Below, piece after piece: positions 6,121 to 12,482 of a stretch of 12,482 nucleotides of DNA. A program made the translations under genes and the position numbers. The stretch is taken from the NCBI GenBank assembly GCA_902494945.1, contig CABUVF010000045.1, positions 1 through 12,482 on the forward strand, read 5' to 3'. Source of the stretch: an uncultured Collinsella sp. GTDB lineage: Bacteria > Actinomycetota > Coriobacteriia > Coriobacteriales > Coriobacteriaceae. The notes under the pieces are model-generated. The model worked only from the letters and a program-made list of their open reading frames with translations, made no database searches and had not been told where the DNA came from. Every line of letters begins with the position of its first letter. Within the stretch, counting starts at the first letter, position 1.

Positions 6121-6139
6121 GGCTCGACAATAATCTTTC

Positions 6140-6180
6140 TTTGATAAAACGCAGGCAGCGAGCGCTTGCGTTTTATCAAA
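6140..6180. terminator. Perfect 14-bp hairpin after the regulator remnant
   Basis: TTTGATAAAACGCA (6140-6153) and TGCGTTTTATCAAA (6167-6180) form a perfect stem with a 13-base loop, 19 bases past the remnant's stop codon. There is no long T-run on either side apart from the stem itself. It may be the old terminator of the lost regulator gene or serve as a barrier between convergent units. Confidence 0.55.
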
Positions 6181-6189
6181 TGGTGCAAT

Positions 6190-6236
6190 GGGGTCAGGTT
6201 TACATGCATCAACTTAGCGCAAAGTAACCTGGCCCC
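6190..6236. repeat. REP-like imperfect palindrome
   Basis: GGGGTCAGGTTTAC (6190-6203) pairs with GTAACCTGGCCCC (6224-6236) with one mismatch and one bulged base, around a 20-base spacer. It ends 18 bases past the ene-reductase stop. GGGGTCAGG-type ends remind me of repetitive extragenic palindromes, but I recall this only loosely and see one copy here. It could also help terminate the ene-reductase transcript. Confidence 0.45.
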
Positions 6237-6254
6237 CATGCGCCAAGGGGTTGA

Positions 6255-8204
6255 CTAGAGTTCGCAGGCGATCTTGTAGCCATCGCCGATAGCGTCGCGG
6301 ATGTTGCCGCACTTCTGGGCATCGCCCAGCACGTGGGTGACAACGCCGGCAGCGGCAAGGTCATCGGCCAGCTTGGTGTTGGGACGGTAACCCATGGCAA
6401 GCACCAGCGTATCGGCGTCGGCGATGGTATGGACTTCGCCGTCCTTTTCGTAACTGATGGTGTCCTCGGTAATCTCGGTCACCTTGGCCTCGGTCAGCAC
6501 GTGAACGCCCTTGGAAAGCATACGCGTGATGAGCACCGCGCGACCGGCACCGCCCTCGTTGGCGGCAAGCGTCTTGGTCATCTCGATGACGGTGACATCG
6601 CGGTTGGCCGGCGACAGGTCGTTGACCAGCGGGGCCAGGTAGTCGGCCGTCTCGCAACCGACGGTTCCGCCGCCGACGATGACAATCTTCTTGCCCGGGA
6701 AAGCCTTGCCGCCCAGCAGGTCATCGGCCGTCATAACTTGCTTAAAGCCCTGCATAAAGGCTGGAGCAATGGGCTCGGCGCCATAAGCCAGGACAACCTC
6801 GTAGCCCGCGTAGTCGCGCTGAATGTCCTCGGCCGAAAGCTCGGTACCAAAGACGCACGCGACGCCGGCCTCGGCCAGGCGACGATACTGATACTTGATC
6901 ACGCGGGTGAGCTCCTGCTTTGCCGGCGGAACGGCCGCGATGCGCATCTCGCCGCCCGGCTCGTTCTGCTTATCCACGAGCACCACGTTGTGGCCGCGCT
7001 TGGCGGCAATATAGGCCGCCTCCATGCCCGCGGGACCGGCACCCACAACGAGCACGTTCTTGGCCTCGGCGGCAGGCTCGTAACCGGCCTCGTCGCGCTC
7101 CACGTCCGGGTTGACGGTGCAGGAGATGCGCTTGCCAAACATGATGCCGTTCAGGCAGCGCAGGCAACCGATGCAGGGGCGGATGTCGTCGGCGTTGCCG
7201 GCAGCGGCCTTGTTGCAGAACTCGGCATCGCACAGATTGGCACGGCCCATCATGCAGATGTCGGCAGCGCCGTCCTCGATCAGCTCCTCGGCGATCCAGG
7301 CCTCGTTGATGCGGCCGACGGTGGCGACGGGAATGTTGACGTGCTTCTTAATCTCGCGCGAGCAGGCGGCGTGCGAGGCCTGCTGGGTGCCGGCGGCGGG
7401 AATCGCAGAGCCACGCTTGATAGTGGTGCCGCCCGACACGTGAATCATGTCGACGCCGGCCTTCTCCAGGCGACGCGAGACGTAGATCATGTCGTTGAGG
7501 GTCAGGCCGCCATCGGTGTACTCATCGCCCGAGATGCGGACGTCGATGATAAAGTCCTTGCCGCAGCGCTCGCGAATCTCGGCGATGACCTCGAGCAGGA
7601 AGCGCATGCGGGCGTCGAGTGAGCCGCCGTACTCGTCGGTGCGCTTGTTGTAGAGCGGAGTCAAAAAGCCGCCGAGCATACCGTGGGCGTGCGCCGCATG
7701 AACCTCGACGCCATCGACGCCGGCCTTCTGCATACGCACGGCAGCGTCGCCAAACTGATGCGTGAGCTCGTGGATCTCATCTACCGTAATGGGGCGCGGC
7801 GCCTCGCGAGCATAGGACGGGCCCACAAAGGACGGAGCGATCAGGCGCGGCGTGCCCGGAATGTTAAAGGCCATGTAGGCGGGGTGGAAGAGCTGCGGCA
7901 TGATCTTGCAGCCGTACTCGTGAACGGCTGAGGCGAGCTTTTCCCAGCCGGGGATAAACGTATCGTCGTAGCAGCACATGTCACCCGGCAGATAGGTATA
8001 GGTGGGCTCGACCGTCACGACCTCGGTAATGATGAGGCCCACGCCGCCCTTGGCGCGAGCACGGTAATGATCGACCAAGTCGTCGGTCACATAGCCGTGA
8101 TCGGCCAGGTTGGTAGATACCGGCGGCATAAAGACGCGGTTCTTGACCTCGGTCGTACCGACCTTGATCGGGCTAAAGAGCATCGGATAGGCACAGGACT
8201 CCAT
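6255..8204 (-). CDS. NADH:flavin oxidoreductase (FMN, 4Fe-4S, FAD), old yellow enzyme/2,4-dienoyl-CoA reductase family
   Basis: A 649-residue multidomain ene-reductase. The FMN barrel covers about residues 7-330 (MLFSPIKVG, VKNRVFMPP, KGGVGLIITE, NKRTDEYGGSLDARMRF at 186-202). The 4Fe-4S ligands are C344, C347, C350 and C362 (CX2CX2CX11C, spacing close to trimethylamine dehydrogenase). An FAD motif GAGPAG lies at 388-393 and a second dinucleotide motif GGGTVGCE at 511-518. Relatives reduce enoyl-CoA, cinnamate-like acids or the steroid ring of bile acids, passing electrons from NAD(P)H via FAD and Fe-S to FMN. The position of the E. coli dienoyl-CoA reductase active-site tyrosine is M176 here. 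The ATG at 8202-8204 has GAAAGGAA upstream; a longer in-frame start at 8291 lacks support. It stands alone, so its substrate is open. It is probably cytoplasmic since no signal peptide is seen. Confidence 0.93.
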   Translation of the reverse strand: MESCAYPMLFSPIKVGTTEVKNRVFMPPVSTNLADHGYVTDDLVDHYRARAKGGVGLIITEVVTVEPTYTYLPGDMCCYDDTFIPGWEKLASAVHEYGCKIMPQLFHPAYMAFNIPGTPRLIAPSFVGPSYAREAPRPITVDEIHELTHQFGDAAVRMQKAGVDGVEVHAAHAHGMLGGFLTPLYNKRTDEYGGSLDARMRFLLEVIAEIRERCGKDFIIDVRISGDEYTDGGLTLNDMIYVSRRLEKAGVDMIHVSGGTTIKRGSAIPAAGTQQASHAACSREIKKHVNIPVATVGRINEAWIAEELIEDGAADICMMGRANLCDAEFCNKAAAGNADDIRPCIGCLRCLNGIMFGKRISCTVNPDVERDEAGYEPAAEAKNVLVVGAGPAGMEAAYIAAKRGHNVVLVDKQNEPGGEMRIAAVPPAKQELTRVIKYQYRRLAEAGVACVFGTELSAEDIQRDYAGYEVVLAYGAEPIAPAFMQGFKQVMTADDLLGGKAFPGKKIVIVGGGTVGCETADYLAPLVNDLSPANRDVTVIEMTKTLAANEGGAGRAVLITRMLSKGVHVLTEAKVTEITEDTISYEKDGEVHTIADADTLVLAMGYRPNTKLADDLAAAGVVTHVLGDAQKCGNIRDAIGDGYKIACEL

Positions 8205-8238
8205 ACAGGGTTCCTTTCGTTTGAGCCGCTCGGCGGCA

Positions 8239-8267
8239 GTTGCTAACGTACTTATCGTATCAGCAAC
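8239..8267 (-). promoter_or_regulatory. Dyad overlapping the probable ene-reductase promoter
   Basis: GTTGCTAA (8239-8246) and TCAGCAAC (8260-8267) are inverted copies with one mismatch. Between and within them the minus strand reads TGATACGAT, an extended -10-like element about 46 bases before the ATG. This is a plausible repressor site over a promoter. The binding protein is unknown; the lost FCD regulator downstream is one candidate. Confidence 0.4.
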
Positions 8268-8320
8268 CGCGCTGTACCCGACTGTACACACTCCCCCGGC
8301 TTTTACTCAGCCCACAAAAA

Positions 8321-8385
8321 GTTGCGGTGGAATACGGAGTAGATAAGGCCTTTGACAGCCAAAACAGTCCGTATTTCACCGCAAC
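8321..8385. repeat. Long intergenic hairpin with AGTAGATAAGGCC loop
   Basis: The arms 8321-8337 (GTTGCGGTGGAATACGG) and 8369-8385 (CCGTATTTCACCGCAAC) pair over 17 bp with a single G-T pair. The 31-base loop begins AGTAGATAAGGCCTTT, resembling the arms of the element at 3931-4090 (15 of 18 positions against the right arm). It lies 64 bp beyond the kdpC stop and could end the kdp transcript, but no T-run follows. The remaining bases of this 245-bp gap (8205-8449) hold only the ene-reductase promoter region. Confidence 0.6.
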
Positions 8386-8449
8386 TGATGGGCGGGGTGG
8401 AGTTAGAGGTCCAGGTAGGCAGTCATGCCCTCATCCGCCACTCCCTCAC

Positions 8450-9040
8450 CTACAGCGCGCCGTCCAGCATAAGGTTCACCTTGAGCACGTTGACCGTGGG
8501 CTCGCCGAACACGCCGAGGAAACGGCCCTTGGTGCACGCGGCGATGATGTCGCGCACCTCGTCCTCACTTTTGCCCGTGGCCTTGGCAAGGCGCGGAACC
8601 TGGTACTCGGCGGCATCCGGAGAGATCTCCGGGTCGAGGCCGGACCCCGAACACGTCACCAGGTCGACGGGCACAGCGTCCATATCGGCATCGGGGTTGG
8701 CGGCGCGGATCTTCTTCACGCGCGCATCTATCAGCTGCCGATACTCCTCACTCGCCGGGGACAGGTTGGACGGGGCACCATACGCCATGAGCTCGCCGTC
8801 TTCGCCTTCGACAATTGATACGTTCTGGATACGACCCCACATGTGGGCTTCGTCATCGAAGTTCTGGCCGATGAGCTCGGAACCCACAACCTTGCCGTCG
8901 ACCGTAATGAGCGATCCGTTCGCCTGGTACGGAAACGCAAGCTGCGCGACGCCGGTCACCACGAGCGTGTATCCCAGGCCGCAGACGATGGTAAACAGCG
9001 CGAACACGCCAAGTGCGCGCGATGCGATACCTTTGAACAT
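8450..9040 (-). CDS. kdpC: Potassium-transporting ATPase subunit C
   Basis: KdpC is the single-span subunit that stabilises the KdpFABC complex and aids ATP binding by KdpB. The 196-residue product has one N-terminal membrane segment at about residues 8-32 (LGVFALFTIVCGLGYTLVVTG), then the family's extracellular domain with GSLI, GSELIGQNF (53-61), SNLSPASEEY, VPVDLVTCSGSGLDPEISP and the C-terminal FGEPTVNVLKVNLML. Length is normal for the family. GGAGG lies 5 bases before the ATG. The gene begins 12 bp after the kdpB stop, with the ribosome site in the gap, so translation is likely coupled. No kdpD or kdpE follows on this strand; a hairpin and then the unrelated ene-reductase gene come next. 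Confidence 0.97.
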   Translation of the reverse strand: MFKGIASRALGVFALFTIVCGLGYTLVVTGVAQLAFPYQANGSLITVDGKVVGSELIGQNFDDEAHMWGRIQNVSIVEGEDGELMAYGAPSNLSPASEEYRQLIDARVKKIRAANPDADMDAVPVDLVTCSGSGLDPEISPDAAEYQVPRLAKATGKSEDEVRDIIAACTKGRFLGVFGEPTVNVLKVNLMLDGAL

Positions 9041-9052
9041 ACAAACCTCCGT

Positions 9053-11113
9053 CTACATCATGCCAATGCCGAACAAGGCCAGCAGCATGTCGATAATCTT
9101 GATGAATACGAACGGTGCCACGATACCGCCCAGACCCCACACCAGCAGGTTGTGGGTCAGCAGCTGGCCGGACGAAAGCTCGCGGTACTTCACGCCTTTC
9201 AGGGCGGCAGGAATCAGCGCGACGATGACCAGCGCGTTGTAGATAATGGCGGACAGCACGGCCGTCAACGGGTTGGTGAGGCCCAGGATGTTGAGGGCGC
9301 CCAGTCCCGGATAGATCGGAGAGAACAGCGCCGGGATGATGGCGAAATACTTCGCCACGTCGTTGGCAACAGAAAAGGTCGTGAGCGAGCCGCGGGTCAT
9401 GAGCAGTTGCTTGCCGATGCGCACGACCTCGATGAGCTTGGTGGGGCTGGAGTCGAGGTCGACCATGTTGCCGGCCTCCTTGGCAGCCTGGGTTCCCGTG
9501 TTCATGGCCACGGCAACATCCGCCTGCGCCAGCGCCGGTGCGTCGTTGGTGCCGTCGCCGGTCATGGCGACCAGGTGACCCTCGCGCTGGAACGAGCGAA
9601 TCTTCTCGAGCTTGCCCTCGGGGGTGGCCTCGGCCAGGAAGTCGTCCACGCCCGCCTCGGCGGCGATGGCGGCTGCCGTGAGCGGGTTATCACCCGTCAC
9701 CATGATGGTCTTGATACCCATGCGGCGCAGGTCGGCGAACTTCTCCTTCACGCCGGACTTGATGATGTCCTTAAGGTAGACGACACCCAGTACACGTCGG
9801 TCCTTTGCCACGACCAACGGGGTGCCGCCCACCTTCGCAATGCGTTCGACGGCCTCGTCGCACTCCTTCGAGAACACTCCTCCGGCAGCCTCCACATAAG
9901 CGCGAACGGAATCGGCCGCACCTTTGCGAATCTCGCTGTCGGCGTAGTTCACACCGGACATGCGGGTCGCCGCAGTGAAGGGGATGAACTCCATGCCCTT
10001 ATCCTCGAGTGTGCGGCCGCGCAGCCCAAACTGCTCCTTGGCGAGCACGACGATGGAGCGGCCCTCGGGGGTCTCATCCGCCAGAGAGGACAGCTGCGCG
10101 GCATCGGCGAGTTCTGCCGGATCGACACCGTCGACCGGAATGAACTCAGCGGCCTGGCGGTTGCCCAAGGTGATGGTACCGGTCTTATCGAGCATGAGAA
10201 TGTCGACGTCGCCGGCGGCCTCGATGGCGCGGCCGGACATGGCCAGCACGTTGGCCTCGTTCAGTCGGCTCATGCCGGCGATGCCAATGGCGGACAGCAG
10301 CGCACCAATGGTGGTGGGCGCCAGACAGACGAGCAAGGCAACGAGCGTGGTCACAGCGGTGGGGTTCGCCATACCGTTGAGCCCTGCAGAGAAACTCGAG
10401 TAGCAATACAGTGCGATCGTCACGAGGATGAAGATGACGGACAGAGCAACCAGAAAGATCTCGAGCGCGACCTCGTTGGGGGTCTTCTTGCGGGCGGCGC
10501 CCTCGACCATGGCGATCATCTTATCCAGGAAGCTCTGGCCAGGCTCGCTGGTAATTTTCACCACAATCCAATCGGAAAGCACGGTAGTGCCGCCAGTGAC
10601 GGCAGAACGGTCGCCGCCAGCCTCGCGAACCACGGGTGCAGACTCGCCGGTTATGGCCGACTCATCAACCGAGGCGGCACCCTCGATGACATCGCCGTCT
10701 CCCGGAATCTGCTCGCCGGCGCGCACGACCACCAGATCCCCGCGTGAGAGCTCGGTACCGGGAACGACCGTGAAGCGGTCCTTATCCTCGACGGACTCGA
10801 TGCGATGGGCCTCGACGTCCTTTTTCGCCGCGCGCAGGGAGTCTGCCTGCGCCTTACCGCGGCCCTCGGCAAGTGCCTCGGCAAAATTTGAAAAGAGGTC
10901 GGTCAGCCAGAGAATGACGGCAATGGCGATCACATAGTACGTGGGGACGCCGGCGTCCTGTACCCCAAAAATAGAGGCGATGGCCAGAATGGAGGTCATG
11001 GCGGCCGACAGCCACACCAGGAACATGACCGGGTTTTGGACCTGGACACGGGGGTCAAGCTTGGCAAATGAATCGCGCACCGCGCGGCTCATCATGTCTT
11101 TTTGCATAGCCAT
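9053..11113 (-). CDS. kdpB: Potassium-transporting P-type ATPase subunit B
   Basis: KdpB is the ATP-hydrolysing subunit of the high-affinity K+ pump in the cytoplasmic membrane. The 686-residue product is complete and shows all P-type signatures: TGES (155-158, whose serine corresponds to the inhibitory phosphorylation site of the E. coli protein), APTT in the membrane region, DKTGT with phosphorylated D309, MVTGDN and GDGTNDAP (519-526). Membrane segments are visible at about 28-50, 58-75, 217-237, 252-275, 588-610, 615-635 and 655-680. AAAGGAG lies ten bases before the ATG. It follows kdpA by 15 bp and precedes kdpC by 12 bp, forming a tight operon. Nothing is missing or altered in the key motifs. 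Confidence 0.98.
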   Translation of the reverse strand: MAMQKDMMSRAVRDSFAKLDPRVQVQNPVMFLVWLSAAMTSILAIASIFGVQDAGVPTYYVIAIAVILWLTDLFSNFAEALAEGRGKAQADSLRAAKKDVEAHRIESVEDKDRFTVVPGTELSRGDLVVVRAGEQIPGDGDVIEGAASVDESAITGESAPVVREAGGDRSAVTGGTTVLSDWIVVKITSEPGQSFLDKMIAMVEGAARKKTPNEVALEIFLVALSVIFILVTIALYCYSSFSAGLNGMANPTAVTTLVALLVCLAPTTIGALLSAIGIAGMSRLNEANVLAMSGRAIEAAGDVDILMLDKTGTITLGNRQAAEFIPVDGVDPAELADAAQLSSLADETPEGRSIVVLAKEQFGLRGRTLEDKGMEFIPFTAATRMSGVNYADSEIRKGAADSVRAYVEAAGGVFSKECDEAVERIAKVGGTPLVVAKDRRVLGVVYLKDIIKSGVKEKFADLRRMGIKTIMVTGDNPLTAAAIAAEAGVDDFLAEATPEGKLEKIRSFQREGHLVAMTGDGTNDAPALAQADVAVAMNTGTQAAKEAGNMVDLDSSPTKLIEVVRIGKQLLMTRGSLTTFSVANDVAKYFAIIPALFSPIYPGLGALNILGLTNPLTAVLSAIIYNALVIVALIPAALKGVKYRELSSGQLLTHNLLVWGLGGIVAPFVFIKIIDMLLALFGIGMM

Positions 11114-11128
11114 AAATCTGCGACTCCT

Positions 11129-12482
11129 TTACGCAACCATCTGGAAGAATTCGGCAACGGGACCAAGCGCCAGCGCCGGGAAGAAGCTCAGGGCGCCAAT
11201 CAGCAGAACGACGAATACCAGTAGGAACACGAACATGGCATTGGTGGTGGAAAGCGTGCCGGCGCTCTCGGCGACCTTGCCCTTCCCGGCCAGCGAGCCC
11301 GCAATGGCGAGCGTGCCCACAATCGGCAGGAACCGCGCGAACAGCATCTCGATACCCAGCAGCACGTTGATCCACGGGATATTGCAGTTCATGCCGGCGA
11401 ATGAGGAGCCGTTGTTGCCGCCAGCCGAAGTAAGGGCGTACAGGACCTCGGAGAAGCCATGCGCCCCGCCGTTGGTGAGTTGGTCGACAAGACCGGACAC
11501 CATGCAGGCGATAGCGGAGCTCACCAGAATGGCGAACGGAGTGGCGAGACACAGAACCACCGCCCAGCGCATCTCGGTCGGCTCAATCTTCTTGCCCAGG
11601 AACTCGGGTGTGCGGCCGACCATAAGGCCGGCGATAAACACCGTGAGGATGGCGAAGCCGATCATGCCGTACAGGCCGCAGCCCACGCCGCCAAAGACGA
11701 CCTCGCCCAGCGCTATCTGGAGCATCTGGACAAACCCGCCGAGCGGGGTGTAGGAGTCGTGCATGGAGTTGACCGAGCCGTTGGAAGCAGCCGTCGTGAA
11801 AGCGGACCAGGTGGAAGAGGAGGCGATACCGAAACGGCTCTCCTTGCCCTCCATGTTGCCGCCGGCCTGGCCGTCGGTCATCTCGATATTGACCGCTCCG
11901 CCATCGGCCAGCTGCGGGGTACCCATATGCTCGTTAACGGCGATGATGCCGGTGAAGATCACCAGCAGGATGAACATGGCGGCAAAGATAGCCTTGCCCT
12001 GCTTGGTGTTCTTGACGCCGATACCGAAGGTGAAGCAGCAGGCGGCCGGGATCAGCAGCAGGCTGGTCATCTCGATGATGTTGGTGAAGGCACTGGGGTT
12101 CTCATACGGATGGGCGGAGTTCACGCCGAAGAAGCCGCCGCCGTTGGTGCCGGACTGCTTGATGGCAACCTGAGGAGCCGCGGGACCCTGGGGCAGGAAC
12201 TGCTCGGTGACCACGCGCGCCCTCGACAACCTTGCCGTCGACCTTGACCGTGTCGCCCTCGATCTGGGCGCCGTCGATGACGCTCCAGCCGCCGTCTGCA
12301 TTAGGCTGGACAGCGACGGGCTCTACGAGCTCAGCCTTCTGAGCCGGCTGGAAGTTGGAGATGACGCCACCGGCAGCCAGGCAGATGCCGAACACGAGGT
12401 TCAGCGGGATGAGCACATACAGGACGGTGCGGGTGAGGTCGACCCAGAAGGAACCCAGACCCTGCTCCTTGACCTGACGGAA
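11129..12482 (-). CDS. kdpA: Potassium-transporting ATPase subunit A, N-terminus cut by window edge, apparent frameshift
   Basis: KdpA is the channel-like K+-binding subunit. About 450 C-terminal residues are visible; roughly 110-150 are outside the window. From the edge one frame reads FRQVKEQGLGSFWVDLTRT and continues to VVEGA near 12216. The rest lies in another frame, starting VVTEQFLPQ at 12214 and running to the stop at 11129. Removing one base of the alternating CGCGCGC run (12214-12220) joins them as VEGAVVTEQ. Selectivity-filter loops are present: TNGGGFFGVNSAHPYENP, TTAASNGSVNSMHDS and TSAGGNNGSSFAGM. A FIAGLMVGRTPEFLGKKI segment and the terminal FFPALALGPVAEFF are also typical. A sequencing or assembly error is as likely as a true mutation, because every domain downstream is intact. 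Confidence 0.92.

Noticed and set aside
6333..7622. 429-codon open frame on the plus strand opposite the ene-reductase
   Set aside because: It mirrors the codon structure of a clear flavoenzyme and has no domain or ribosome site of its own.
8386..8449. Tiny reading frame (MTAYLDL) after kdpC
   Set aside because: Seven codons with a poorly spaced ribosome site; no support as a gene.
8843..10747. 634-codon open frame on the plus strand opposite kdpB
   Set aside because: kdpB is unmistakable on the minus strand with every P-type motif; the plus frame has low-complexity composition rich in H, R, G and D and no recognisable domain, as expected for the reverse of a GC-rich gene.

Overview
The window looks like a chromosomal segment from a moderately GC-rich actinomycete of the Coriobacteriia, most likely Collinsella or a close relative. 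I infer this from codon choice, the Kdp and old-yellow-enzyme protein style and the short GAGG/AGGAGG ribosome binding sites; there is no rRNA or marker gene to prove it. All intact genes lie on the minus strand, so the biological reading direction is from 12482 towards 1.

Layout in coordinate order. 1-1292: a type I glutamine synthetase homologue, cut at its C-terminus by the window edge. 1419-1913: a small protein joining a RelB/DinJ-type antitoxin domain to a minimal nucleotidyltransferase. 1956-2978: a LacI-family repressor just upstream of it. 3104-3796: a GntR/FCD regulator. 3797-4336: a gene-free block with a terminator-like hairpin, a 160-bp element bounded by 30-bp inverted repeats, and an array of 10-bp repeats. 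4337-5590: an AlbA_2/ATPase/winged-helix protein with an array of palindromic 23-bp sites over its promoter. 5591-6254: no intact gene, but a terminator, a frameshifted remnant of a second FCD regulator and two hairpins. 6255-8204: a 649-residue FMN/Fe-S/FAD ene-reductase. 8205-8449: a gene-free block with a long hairpin. 8450-12482: the kdpA-kdpB-kdpC potassium pump genes, with kdpA cut by the window edge and carrying an apparent one-base frameshift.

The clearest functional unit is kdpABC: KdpA conducts K+, KdpB hydrolyses ATP and KdpC stabilises the complex. The sensor and regulator KdpD/KdpE are not in the window. The other genes are mostly single transcription units, several being regulators with local targets that cannot be read from sequence.

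I see no clearly new multi-gene system. The best leads are: a glutamine synthetase homologue lacking three of the six canonical metal-ligand residues; the antitoxin-nucleotidyltransferase fusion with no toxin beside it; the operator array before the AlbA_2 gene; and the intergenic structured repeats, two of which share an AGTAGAT-containing motif.
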